Assembly: GCA_964470375.1 (NCBI GenBank)
Contig: CAYYCP010000003.1
Coordinates: 1 to 64,000, forward strand
DNA from: CAYNQK01 sp964470375
GTDB taxonomy: Bacteria > Spirochaetota > Spirochaetia > Treponematales > JBGSOB01
Reading direction: 5' to 3'
Length of the DNA: 64,000 nt
The notes under the pieces were generated by a model. That model made no database searches. It worked only from the letters and a program-made list of their open reading frames with translations, and had not been told where the DNA came from. Numbering within the stretch: position 1 is the stretch's first letter; each line of letters begins with the position of its first letter. Shown in pieces: positions 40,841 to 49,155 of the stretch. The translations under genes and the position numbers were made by a program.

Positions 40841-42169
40841 CTATTCCTCGAAGATGAACTCGATTTGATTCTCCGCGTTGGCCTCCCTCGGCCCGGCCGC
40901 GCATACACCATCCTCCCCGGCCGTTTCCGATCCGGCTTCACCGGGTCCGACCGCGCTGGTATCTTTCAGCAAGATTGAGAGCCTGCCTTCTCCCGGGTCG
41001 ATGGCGTCCTGAATCCTGCGGCCGCCGATGGTGATGAAGTGCTTGGCCCGCTTCATAGCGACGCCCAAGCGAACCACACCGGCGGGCCCGAGGTTCCCGG
41101 CTCGGCGCGCCTCCAGCACTCGCCGGGCCCCCATCACGCCTATACCGGGCACGCGCAGGATGGCCTCGTAGTCCGCCCGCTCGAGCTCCACCGGGAAGAA
41201 CTCCGGGTGGGCCAAGGCCCATGCGACCTTGGGGTCGTAGTCAAGGGCCAGATTGGCCCCGGGCGCGCAAACCTCGTCTATGGAGAATCCGTAGAACCTG
41301 AGGAGCCAGTCGGCCTGGTAGAGGCGGTGCTCGCGGCGTAGGGGCGGGGCCGAGAGGGGCAGGCGCTCATCCGTACGGACGGGCACGTAGGCCGAATAAT
41401 ACACTCTGCGCAAGTTCATGCACCGGTACAGGGAATCCGCCAGTTTGAGGATAGTCCCATCCGCCTCCGGGCTGGCGCCGATCACCAGTTGGGTGCTCTG
41501 GCCAGCCGGAGCGAAGGGAAGGGACGATGCCAGGGCCGGGCTTCGCCTTACCGCCTGTGTGGCCTTGCGCTCCAGGATGCCGTCCCGCACAAAACGCATC
41601 GTGGAAAGGATGCTACGGCCCTCTTTCTGCGGAGCCAGGCAGCGCAGGCTGGACTCGGTGGGCAGCTCGATGTTCGCGGACAGCCGGTCGGCCCAGCGCG
41701 CCGCCCGCGACAAGGCGGCCTCGCCGGCACCGGGGATGGCCTTGAGGTGGATGTATCCGTCGAAGCCGCACTCGGTCCTGAGGAGGCGGGCCGTCTCCGT
41801 CAGCTTGTCCATCACGATGTCCGGATCCGAAAAGATGCCCGAGGAGAGGAACAGCCCCTCGATATAGTTGCGCTTGTAAAACGAAATGGTCAGGCGGGCC
41901 AGCTCGGCGGGGGTGAAGGCGGCCCGGCGGATATCGGCCGAGCTGCGGTTGGCGCAGTATGCGCAATCGAAGCGGCAGGCGTTGGAATACAGGACCTTGA
42001 GGAGGGAGACGCAGCGTCCGTCTCCCGTCCAGGAGTGGCAGACGCCGGCCGGGGCGGCCATGCCGGTCCTGCCCCGCCCTCCGCCGCGGCGCTCCGTGCC
42101 GGAGGAGGCGCAGGAAGCGTCGTAGCGCGCCGAGGCCGCCAGGATGGAGAGCTTCTCCCTCAGGTCCAT
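40841..42169 (-). CDS. Radical SAM protein linked to DNA repair (TIGR03916-like) with helix-hairpin-helix end
   Basis: Starting at MDLREKLSIL (42169), the 442-residue product has the radical SAM cluster motif CRFDCAYC (Cys65, Cys69, Cys72), preceded by the family's LLKVLYSNACRFD. It ends with a helix-hairpin-helix DNA-binding module (YEAILRVPGIGVMGARRVLEARRAGNL). It is the expected partner of the TIGR03915 protein immediately downstream. It probably repairs or modifies a DNA base through radical chemistry, but no substrate is known. The ATG falls where transcription from the promoter at 42176-42204 should begin, so the mRNA may be leaderless. The Asp/Glu-rich C-terminal tail (about residues 410-442) is variable. 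An upstream ATG at 42208 lies in the promoter and is unlikely. Confidence 0.88.
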   Translation of the reverse strand: MDLREKLSILAASARYDASCASSGTERRGGGRGRTGMAAPAGVCHSWTGDGRCVSLLKVLYSNACRFDCAYCANRSSADIRRAAFTPAELARLTISFYKRNYIEGLFLSSGIFSDPDIVMDKLTETARLLRTECGFDGYIHLKAIPGAGEAALSRAARWADRLSANIELPTESSLRCLAPQKEGRSILSTMRFVRDGILERKATQAVRRSPALASSLPFAPAGQSTQLVIGASPEADGTILKLADSLYRCMNLRRVYYSAYVPVRTDERLPLSAPPLRREHRLYQADWLLRFYGFSIDEVCAPGANLALDYDPKVAWALAHPEFFPVELERADYEAILRVPGIGVMGARRVLEARRAGNLGPAGVVRLGVAMKRAKHFITIGGRRIQDAIDPGEGRLSILLKDTSAVGPGEAGSETAGEDGVCAAGPREANAENQIEFIFEE

Positions 42170-42175
42170 GTGTTT

Positions 42176-42204
42176 ACTATACATTAGTATAGCTAACAGG
42201 GCAA
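42176..42204 (-). promoter_or_regulatory. Predicted leaderless promoter of the radical SAM/TIGR03915 operon
   Basis: On the minus strand TTGCCC and TATAGT (5/6) are separated by 17 bases, and only 6 bases lie between the -10 and the ATG at 42169. Transcription should start at or next to the start codon. Confidence 0.6.
42177..42192. promoter_or_regulatory. Palindrome CTATAC-ATTA-GTATAG over the radical SAM promoter
   Basis: A perfect 6-4-6 inverted repeat, extended by GTT and AAC two bases outside each arm, covers the -10 and part of the spacer. This is a typical repressor site. A damage-responsive repressor such as LexA would make sense for these genes, but the motif is not a LexA box I recognise. 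It could also affect the divergent adenosine deaminase gene. Confidence 0.5.
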
Positions 42205-42254
42205 GCATAGATATTCTCCATGGTCATGGGACAGTGAATGTGTATATTGGTCCC

Positions 42255-43337
42255 ATGGAAATGAAGGATTTCATACGAAGCCTCCCCAAGGTGGAGCTTC
42301 ACGATCACTTGGACGGCGGCCTCAGGCCGGCCACGGCTATAGAGCTTGCCGCCGAGTGCGGCCTCTGCCTCCACACCCAGGACCCGGAGGAACTGGGTGC
42401 CTGGTTCCGCCGGGGAGCGGACCGTGCCAGCCTGTCACTCTACCTGGAGGGCTTCTCCACCACCACCGCCGTCATGCAGTCGGCGGCGGCCCTTGAGCGG
42501 GTCGCCCGCGAATCAGTGGAGGACCTGGCGGCCGAAGGGGTGGTCTATGCCGAGATCCGCTTCGCCCCCATCCTGCACACCGAACGCGGCCTGGACCTGG
42601 AGACCGTGGTGTCGTCCGTGCTCAAGGGCCTGGAAGCCGGCAAGGCGACCACCGGGATGGGCTACGGTCTCATCATCTGCGCTCTCAGGAACATGGACGC
42701 CCGCCTTTCCCTGGAAGCCGCCGAACTGGCGGTTGCCTTCCGCGACCGCGGCGTGGTGGGCTTCGACCTGGCCGGAGACGAGCACGGGCATCCGCCCAAG
42801 CGCCACTTGGAGGCCTTCCAGTTCATCCGCAACCGCAACTTCAACATCACCATCCACGCCGGGGAGGCCTTCGGCCCCGAGTCCATCTGGCAGGCCATCC
42901 AAATCTGCGGCGCCCAGCGCATCGGGCATGGCACGCGCCTGATTGAGGATATGGATACGGATGGGCGCCTCAAGCCTGGATCCCTGGCCTCCTACGTGCG
43001 CGACAGGCGCATACCACTTGAGTGCTGCCTGTCCTCCAACGTCCAGACGGGGGCGGCCGCCTCCATCGACAAGCATCCTTTCCGGGTCTTCTACCGCGAC
43101 AACTTTCGGGTATGCCTCTGCTCAGACAACCGGCTGATGAGCGGCACGAACCTGACGCATGAGATGGGGCTGGCCGTAGAGCGTTTCGGGCTTAGGCTGG
43201 CCGACCTTGAGAAGATCACCATCAACGCCATGAAGAGTGCCTTTATCGACTACGACGATCGTGTGGCAGTGATCTACGGCAAGATCAAGCCGGGCTACGC
43301 TAAGGCCAGGGCTATGCCGGACCGCCCCCTGGACTGA
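42255..43337 (+). CDS. add: Adenosine deaminase
   Basis: Adenosine deaminase turns adenosine into inosine in the cytoplasm. The 360-residue product starts MEMKDFIRSLPKVELHDHLDGGLRP, with the zinc ligands His16 and His18, then ITIHAGEAFGPESIW (His ligand and catalytic Glu), QRIGHGTRL (catalytic His) and CSDNRLMSGT. The last block usually reads TDDP; here the zinc-binding Asp is kept and the next residue is Asn, as I recall for actinobacterial Add, so activity is probably retained. An upstream in-frame ATG at 42144 overlaps the divergent gene and is rejected. It lies 69 bases from the amidase gene and is likely cotranscribed. It fits nucleoside salvage with the nucleoside hydrolase at 37.5 kb. 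Confidence 0.88.
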   Translation: MEMKDFIRSLPKVELHDHLDGGLRPATAIELAAECGLCLHTQDPEELGAWFRRGADRASLSLYLEGFSTTTAVMQSAAALERVARESVEDLAAEGVVYAEIRFAPILHTERGLDLETVVSSVLKGLEAGKATTGMGYGLIICALRNMDARLSLEAAELAVAFRDRGVVGFDLAGDEHGHPPKRHLEAFQFIRNRNFNITIHAGEAFGPESIWQAIQICGAQRIGHGTRLIEDMDTDGRLKPGSLASYVRDRRIPLECCLSSNVQTGAAASIDKHPFRVFYRDNFRVCLCSDNRLMSGTNLTHEMGLAVERFGLRLADLEKITINAMKSAFIDYDDRVAVIYGKIKPGYAKARAMPDRPLD

Positions 43338-43406
43338 AGTACTGAAGGATTCCCGGCGGCGGCCCTCGAATTGACGCCCGCAGGCCTTAGGCGCATACTG
43401 GCCCAC

Positions 43407-44960
43407 ATGGAAAGCATCTGGGGCCTGGACATCGCGGAAGCCTCGCAGGCCATGGCCCGTGGGGATTTTTCTTCACTTCAATTATGTGATGCCTACACAA
43501 CCAGGATCCTGGAGCTCGACCGTTCAGGGCCCTGCCTGCGGGCTGTCTCGGAAATCAATCCTGACTATCAAGAAGAGGCCCGCCGCAGCGACTCAGAGCG
43601 AGCCGCCGGCCGAACACGCGGCCCCCTGCACGGCATCCCCATCCTCCTCAAAGACAATATCGACACGGCCGGCCCCATGCTCACTACGGCCGGCTCCCTG
43701 GCACTGACCGGCAAATGCGCCCCGCGGGACGCCGAGATCGTCACCCGGCTGCGGCAGGCCGGGGCCGTCATCCTGGGTAAGGCCAACCTGAGCGAATGGG
43801 CCAACTTCCGCTCATCGCGCTCCTCTTCAGGCTGGTCCGCGCGCACCGGCCAGACCCGCAACCCCCATGTCCTTGACCGCACGCCGGGCGGATCCTCGTC
43901 GGGCTCGGCAGCCGCGACCGCGGCCTGCCTGTGCGCGGCTGCCATCGGCACGGAGACGGACGGCTCCATCCTCTTTCCAGCCGCCCTCTGCGGCGTGGCC
44001 GGTCTCAAGCCCACCCTGGGCCTCCTTCCGCGCAGCGGTATCGTACCCATCGCCTCCAGCCAGGACACACCCGGTCCCATCGCCCGCAGCTGCCGCTCCC
44101 TGGCCCTCCTCTTGGACGCCATGGCCGGTTCCGATCCCGCGGATCCAGCCACCCTCCTGCCGGCCATCTGCGCGCGCTACGGCAAGGCCTATCGGCGCGC
44201 CGAGGACGGCGGCAATTACTGCGCCGGGGGCTACGCAGCGTTTTTGGAGGAGACCTCCAAGGATTTCTTGCGCGGCAAGCGCATCGGAGTGGTGCGTGGC
44301 TTCACCGGCTTCGACGCCCCCACGGACGCCCTCTTCGAGGAAACCCTGGGACGCCTGCGCTCGGCCGGGGCAGTCCTTGTGGATCCGGTCAAGTTCAAGG
44401 TCCCTCGGAAGCTCGAAAAATTCGAGTACCGAGTTCTGCTCTGGGAATTCAAACACGACCTGGAAGAGTACCTGGAAAACCGCCCGGACACCCCGGTGCG
44501 CAGCTTGGCCTCACTCATCCTCTGGAACGAAGCCAACGCGGATCGCGAGCTGATCCACTTCGGCCAAGAGATCTTCGAGGAGGCGGTCAAGGCCGGCGCC
44601 CGCGGGCCGGGGCGCTACCGGCGGGCCCTGCGTCTGAGCCTCAAGCTGGCCCAGCGCAAGACCCTCATACGCGCCTTCCGCCGCCGGCTGGACTTCATCG
44701 CCTGGCCCTCCAACGGACCGGCCAGCCTCATCGACCATATCCTGGGCGACCGCGACCTGGGCGGGCACAGCAGCGTCCCGGCCGTGGCGGGATGGCCCGC
44801 CCTGACCATACCCATGGGCCTCACCCGCGGAGCCCTGCCCGCCGGCATCACGTTCTGCTCGCGCCCCTTCTCGGAAGGTTCCCTCCTGGCCCTGGGCCAG
44901 GCCGCGGAAAGCCTCCTGGCTGGCCGCCGCGATCCGGCCTTCGTCCCCAGCCTTCCCTGA
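43407..44960 (+). CDS. Amidase-signature family amidase
   Basis: The 517-residue product (from ATG 43407; an in-frame TTG at 43371 is also possible) has the complete amidase signature. LLKDNIDTAG provides the catalytic Lys, TPGGSSSGSAAATAA the cis-Ser, and GTETDGSILFPAALCGVAGLKPT the nucleophilic Ser region. It hydrolyses carboxamides. The overall pattern, with a long C-terminal region ending AVAGWPALTIPMGLTRGALPAG, resembles plant and bacterial stand-alone amidases more than GatA of the tRNA amidotransferase, and no gatB or gatC is nearby. There is no signal peptide. It follows the adenosine deaminase gene, with no obvious functional link, and a strong terminator lies downstream. Confidence 0.87.
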   Translation: MESIWGLDIAEASQAMARGDFSSLQLCDAYTTRILELDRSGPCLRAVSEINPDYQEEARRSDSERAAGRTRGPLHGIPILLKDNIDTAGPMLTTAGSLALTGKCAPRDAEIVTRLRQAGAVILGKANLSEWANFRSSRSSSGWSARTGQTRNPHVLDRTPGGSSSGSAAATAACLCAAAIGTETDGSILFPAALCGVAGLKPTLGLLPRSGIVPIASSQDTPGPIARSCRSLALLLDAMAGSDPADPATLLPAICARYGKAYRRAEDGGNYCAGGYAAFLEETSKDFLRGKRIGVVRGFTGFDAPTDALFEETLGRLRSAGAVLVDPVKFKVPRKLEKFEYRVLLWEFKHDLEEYLENRPDTPVRSLASLILWNEANADRELIHFGQEIFEEAVKAGARGPGRYRRALRLSLKLAQRKTLIRAFRRRLDFIAWPSNGPASLIDHILGDRDLGGHSSVPAVAGWPALTIPMGLTRGALPAGITFCSRPFSEGSLLALGQAAESLLAGRRDPAFVPSLP

Positions 44961-45040
44961 AGCGGCCAGCGGCCCCGGGTTCCCGCCATTCCGCCTTCAA
45001 GCTCTCGCTCCCTGCCCCGCGATCATCACGCTCAAAAAGA

Positions 45041-45078
45041 AGGGCCGCCCGCGCGCGGCGGGCGGCCCTAGAATTTTT
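45041..45078 (+). terminator. Hairpin terminator after the amidase gene
   Basis: A GC-rich 11-base stem AGGGCCGCCCG with a 7-base loop is followed by AGAATTTTT. It also faces the end of the convergent DUF898 gene, whose transcripts it could stop in the opposite direction through the A-rich 5' flank. Confidence 0.85.
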
Positions 45079-45098
45079 AAGACATTAATAAACTTGAA

Positions 45099-45851
45099 TT
45101 ACTCGATATACGTCTTCCGGGCGTAATATTTGAGCATGTCAGCTTGGAGCCAATATTGGTAAATCCCGCCAGTGACAAGGGACAGGATATTCCCCCTTAC
45201 CCAGAGGATGACGAAATCCCAACCGCTGTATTCAGTATGGAAATATGCATCTCCCCACTTGAGCTTGGAAGACATATAGGAGGAAATTCTTTCGATCGCC
45301 CAGGGATAATAGATAAACAAAACAGAAGAAACTATTATCTCTGATAGGAAAAGGCTGAACATTTCACCGCCCTGGCCTTCGAAGGCGAAGTATTTGCCAT
45401 CATGAGAGGTCTTCGAGCAATAGTAATCGAGTTTTTTCGCTAGAGCCCATGGAGCATAAATTCCGATTGTAATTATTGTGAGCAGATTCTGAATGAAATG
45501 AAGGCTGAACATTTCAGATCCCTCGCCCTCAAAGGAAAATGGCTTCCCGTCATATACCGTTTTTGAGGCGAAATAGGAGTATATCTTCGCTCTTGCCCAA
45601 GCGCCATATATACCAGCTGTAATGATGGTCAAAAGGATCTGCACGAAGAATAAACTGAAGACTTCACCGCCTTGCCCTTCGAATTCGAATTTCTTCCCAT
45701 CAAGAGTCGTTTTATCGGCGTAGTAACTGATTATTTTCACTAACGCCCATGGGAAATAGATGGTCGCGGTCAACATCGTGAGGAGAATTTCTACGAAGTA
45801 TAAGCAGAATAACTCTCCTCCCCGTCCTTCGAATTTGAACTGACGTTTCAT
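45099..45851 (-). CDS. DUF898/YjgN-like membrane protein built of tandem repeats
   Basis: The 250-residue product consists of about four clear repeats of ~53 residues and a fifth diverged one. Each has the pattern F-x-FEGxGGExFSL, then a membrane segment such as LLTIITAGIYGAWARAK, then SYYxSKTxxDGK. This matches the DUF898 (YjgN) family, a membrane protein of unknown function in which two units are usual. The AT-rich base composition contrasts strongly with neighbours on both sides, which suggests horizontal acquisition and recent internal amplification. It should lie in the inner membrane with about eight to ten short helices. It is followed upstream on the same strand by another small membrane protein gene. 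Confidence 0.82.
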   Translation of the reverse strand: MKRQFKFEGRGGELFCLYFVEILLTMLTATIYFPWALVKIISYYADKTTLDGKKFEFEGQGGEVFSLFFVQILLTIITAGIYGAWARAKIYSYFASKTVYDGKPFSFEGEGSEMFSLHFIQNLLTIITIGIYAPWALAKKLDYYCSKTSHDGKYFAFEGQGGEMFSLFLSEIIVSSVLFIYYPWAIERISSYMSSKLKWGDAYFHTEYSGWDFVILWVRGNILSLVTGGIYQYWLQADMLKYYARKTYIE

Positions 45852-45888
45852 CTTGGCACCTCTCTTATGATGGCGATTATGCTCCGGA

Positions 45889-46299
45889 CTAGGTCCGGGC
45901 CGTGCGCGCGTACCTTTGGACGGCCAGATAGACCATGGCCCCGCAAAGGGTCTGTCTGAGGGATTTGCCCAGGGGCGTCGAGGGCCCGGGCGGGCCTGCG
46001 CGGCGGATGCGCAGATAGACGGTCTTCTTGCGCTTCGAGTAATCGATAGAGAGCATGAGGGCTCCGCAGGCGCACCACCAGGCCGGAACGGCGAAGGCCA
46101 GGATGAGGGGGAAGGCTGGGCGCAGGGCGACCATGAGGGCGCCGCAGAGGCATAAGCCGGCCAAGAAAAGCCAGACGGGGAGGTTGATGATGAGGAAATC
46201 GATGAGGGGCACGCGACCTTCCGAGGGCTTTCTCCTCACTCCGCCTCCCATGCCTTCATGCCGGTGCGCCCGGATGGATTCCCGGGGGATGCCGGGCAT
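45889..46299 (-). CDS. Small membrane protein of unknown function
   Basis: The product (136 residues from 46299, or 120 from the Met at 46251) has two or three hydrophobic helices (VPLIDFLIINLPVWLFLAGLC, PLILAFAVPAWWCACGALML) and a basic C-terminal part (YSKRKKTVYLRIRRAG). I do not recognise it. Composition is that of the chromosome, unlike the adjacent DUF898 gene. A near-consensus promoter lies just upstream, and the AGGAAAGG sequence immediately before the first ATG is too close to be an ideal ribosome-binding site. It could be cotranscribed with the DUF898 gene, 37 bases downstream. Confidence 0.6.
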   Translation of the reverse strand: MPGIPRESIRAHRHEGMGGGVRRKPSEGRVPLIDFLIINLPVWLFLAGLCLCGALMVALRPAFPLILAFAVPAWWCACGALMLSIDYSKRKKTVYLRIRRAGPPGPSTPLGKSLRQTLCGAMVYLAVQRYARTART

Positions 46300-46319
46300 C
46301 CTTTCCTAGCGTACAGTCT

Positions 46320-46348
46320 TTTCTAATGCAGGCCGACGCGTTTGTCAA
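46320..46348 (-). promoter_or_regulatory. Predicted promoter for the 46.3-kb membrane protein
   Basis: A perfect TTGACA on the minus strand is followed after 17 bases by TAGAAA (4/6). A run of A/T precedes it, like an UP element. The leader to the ATG at 46299 would be about 14 bases. Confidence 0.55.
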
Positions 46349-46497
46349 AAAAAACACCTAGATCCTCAGAAACCTCGGTTCAATCCGTTCCATCCTATGT
46401 CCCAATGCGGGATAGTTGCCGTGCTCCCGGGCGGAGTATGCACTTCTGTTCCGAATGAAGTGAATGGGGATTCGCTAAAAAATGGGCATAGGAAAAA

Positions 46498-47886
46498 TCA
46501 GCCCTCGCCGCCCTGCCCCTGGGGTCTTCCGGGCTTGAAGCCGAAGACCTTGGAGAGCCCCTCGTTGAGGGTGGCTGCGCTCTCCCAATCCGCCGCGGAC
46601 TTCCCGTCCTCCTTGGAAGGCGGCGGACCCAAAACCTGGGGATAACCGGCGCTCCGAGCGGCCTTGGCGCGTTTGCGCATGTGGCGTACGGGCCTGATCT
46701 CCCCGGCCAGGGTGAGTTCCCCGGCCACGGCCCAGCCGGGCGGAGGGGGATAGCCGGTCCGGGCCGAATACAGGGCGCATGCCAGGGCAAGCTCAGCGCC
46801 CAGCTCACCGGCCTTGATGCCGCCGGCCACGTTCACGTAGATATCCTGGTCGGAAAACCTGAGGCCGGTCTGCTTCTCCAGCACGGCCGCCACCCGGGCC
46901 ACCCGCTGCGAATCCATCCTGTCCGAATAGACCCGCGAGAGGCCGGTCTTGGAAGCCACGGTCAGGGCTTGGATCTCGATGAGGAGGGGCCGCGAGCCCT
47001 CATAGGCCGCGCACACGCAGGTGCCGGCAGGGGCCGGGCCCTGTCGGCGCACGATGAAGAGCTCGGAGGGATCGCTCACCTCGCTAAGGCCTTCCTGGCC
47101 CATACGGAAGAGACCCAGCTCGTCGGTGGCCCCGAAGCGGTTCTTTGAGCAGCGCAGGAAGCGCAGGTCCGAGTCGGCCTGCTCGAAGTGTAGGACGGCG
47201 TCCACCATGTGCTCTAAGGCCTTGGGGCCGGCGATGATGCCCTCCTTGGTCACGTGGGCCACCAGGAAGATGGCCGCCCCTCGGGATTTGGCCCAGTCCG
47301 ACAGCTCCGAGGCGCAGTACTTCATCTGGTTGACCGTGCCCGGAACCTGGCCGGCCTCCGGGGAGTGGATGGTCTGGATGGAGTCCGCCACGACCAGGAC
47401 CGGCTTGATCTCCTCCAGGGCGGCCATGACCCGCTCAAGGGAGCCGGAGCAGAGGAGCTCCAGCCCCTCGCGGGCCGCCTCCAGGCGGTCGGCCCGCATG
47501 CGCACCTGGCCGGGGGACTCCTCCCCGGACACGTACAGGAGACGGCCCTTGGTGCCGGCCTTGGAGAGGAGCTGGAGCATGAGGGTGGACTTGCCTATGC
47601 CGGGCTCCCCGCCCACCAGGACGACCGAGCCCTTCATGATCCCGCCGCCCAGAATGCGGTCCAGCTCAGCCATGCCGCTGGGGAGGCGGGCACCCCCCTC
47701 CGGGCTCACCGCCGCGAGGGGCTGGGGCCTGGCCTCGGCCTCCCCGGCCTGAGCGACCGCGGCGCTCACCGGGACCTCCCGGAAGCTATTCCACTCCCCG
47801 CACTCCGGGCAGCGCCCGAGCCACTTAGGCTCCCTGCGCCCGCAGGCCGTGCATTTGAATTCCGTCGCGCCGGAGCGTTTGGCCAT
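46498..47886 (-). CDS. radA: DNA repair protein RadA
   Basis: RadA is a RecA-like branch-migration helicase in homologous recombination. The 462-residue product has the N-terminal zinc finger (FKCTACGRREPKWLGRCPEC), Walker A (GGEPGIGKST, residues 92-101), the RadA-specific KNRFG motif (CSKNRFGATDELGLF), and a Lon-protease-like C-terminal domain (about 300-450). All are intact and the length is normal. It is divergent from the gene at 47991, separated by 104 bases. In the 46300-46497 gap downstream, apart from the promoter at 46320-46348, I see nothing. Confidence 0.96.
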   Translation of the reverse strand: MAKRSGATEFKCTACGRREPKWLGRCPECGEWNSFREVPVSAAVAQAGEAEARPQPLAAVSPEGGARLPSGMAELDRILGGGIMKGSVVLVGGEPGIGKSTLMLQLLSKAGTKGRLLYVSGEESPGQVRMRADRLEAAREGLELLCSGSLERVMAALEEIKPVLVVADSIQTIHSPEAGQVPGTVNQMKYCASELSDWAKSRGAAIFLVAHVTKEGIIAGPKALEHMVDAVLHFEQADSDLRFLRCSKNRFGATDELGLFRMGQEGLSEVSDPSELFIVRRQGPAPAGTCVCAAYEGSRPLLIEIQALTVASKTGLSRVYSDRMDSQRVARVAAVLEKQTGLRFSDQDIYVNVAGGIKAGELGAELALACALYSARTGYPPPPGWAVAGELTLAGEIRPVRHMRKRAKAARSAGYPQVLGPPPSKEDGKSAADWESAATLNEGLSKVFGFKPGRPQGQGGEG

Positions 47887-47990
47887 GGACTATTATTGCC
47901 CTGCCCGCGGCTTGGGCTTCAAGCCCGCCCGGATTAGGGACAACCTAGGCACGTTGACAAGGCCTTCCGTCTGACCAAGACTTAGCTGTC

Positions 47991-49124
47991 GTGAAGGCAA
48001 AGATCCGCGGGAACGACCCCTGCAGCATCCTGCCCATCCTCGCACCCGTCCCGCCGGCCGACCGGACCCGTATTTCATCATCACGCCGGCGGCACAACCA
48101 GCGCCTCCTCAAGGCCCTCAGCCTGGTTATGGCGGCTTTCACGATCCTCCTGGAAATCCAGCATTTGACCTTCCCAGGGGCCGGGCTGGACGATCGCTAT
48201 TTCTACCGCTACGCTATTCTCTACGCCGCGGTGGCCTTCGTCTCCCTGATGTTCTTCGCCCTGGCCAGCACCAGCCGCGATCCGACCTCGGTGAAATCGG
48301 CCTTCACCCATTGGCTCTACGTGAGCTTCCTCATGCTCAGCGCCATCCTCCTGACCTGGACCGACCTCCACATCTCAAGGGACTTCACCGCCCTGCAGTT
48401 CGCTTTGATGGGCCTAGGCCTGAGCTTCTCCTCAGGCCCCCTTGGCTACGCCATCCTCTTCGGCGCATCCCTGGCCGCCATACAGATCCTCACATGGGTT
48501 TTCCCGGGTATTCCCATCATGGTATCGGACCGCCTGGTGCTGACCCTCAACGCCTGCTTCGGGATGGTGGTGGCCCTCCTCATGGAGAGCCAGCGCCTGC
48601 GCCACGAGAACGCCGCCCTGGCCCTGGAGAGGGACAACGCGGAGCTGCGCGAGCGGGCTTCGCTGGACAGGGCCACCGGAGTATTCAACTTCTGCTACCT
48701 CATGGACTCGCTGGCCAAACGGCTCCGCGATGACGATGTGTCCGCAATCCCCTTCAGCCTGGGCATTCTCTCCCTGCGGGGCCTGGAGGCTGCCGAGGAG
48801 GCCGGAGGCCGTAGGTCCCTCGACGCCATCATGGCCAGGGCGGCCGGGCTCCTGCGCCCCCTCCTGAGGCCGGGCGACGTACTGGCCCGATGCGGGGACG
48901 GACGCTTCGCCCTTATCATGCCCCAGCGCAACCTGGCCCTAGCTGATCAGACTATCGAGAATATCAAGGCCGTCTTCAGGAAGGCCGACTTCCAGGATCT
49001 TGGATGGAACCCGACCATCGAAGGCGCGGGCGCCCAAGCCAGTCGCGGGGACAGCCCCGAAAGCCTCCTGGAACGCGCGGAAGCGGCCCTATTCTCCTCG
49101 AGGAAGGCCGGAACGCGGACTTAA
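47991..49124 (+). CDS. Membrane protein with degenerate GGDEF domain
   Basis: The GTG-started 377-residue product has about five membrane helices (residues ~40-200), a coiled coil (LRHENAALALERDNAELRERA) and a C-terminal GGDEF-like domain (about 225-370: LDRATGVFNFCYLMDSL, ARAAGLLRPLLRPGDVLARCGDGRFALIMP). The signature GGDEF is replaced by CGDGR, and the metal-binding DxLTGLxNRR start is reduced to DRATGVFNFC. It is therefore unlikely to make c-di-GMP and more likely binds it or GTP as a sensor. It could work with the active cyclase at 19.2 kb. It is divergent from radA and convergent with the gene at 49156. Confidence 0.78.
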   Translation: MKAKIRGNDPCSILPILAPVPPADRTRISSSRRRHNQRLLKALSLVMAAFTILLEIQHLTFPGAGLDDRYFYRYAILYAAVAFVSLMFFALASTSRDPTSVKSAFTHWLYVSFLMLSAILLTWTDLHISRDFTALQFALMGLGLSFSSGPLGYAILFGASLAAIQILTWVFPGIPIMVSDRLVLTLNACFGMVVALLMESQRLRHENAALALERDNAELRERASLDRATGVFNFCYLMDSLAKRLRDDDVSAIPFSLGILSLRGLEAAEEAGGRRSLDAIMARAAGLLRPLLRPGDVLARCGDGRFALIMPQRNLALADQTIENIKAVFRKADFQDLGWNPTIEGAGAQASRGDSPESLLERAEAALFSSRKAGTRT

Positions 49125-49155
49125 CGAGCTCAGAACGTAGGTATACCCGGATCTT

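Noticed and set aside
43407..44960. GatA subunit of the tRNA amidotransferase
   Set aside because: No gatB or gatC neighbour, and the C-terminal region is that of stand-alone amidases.
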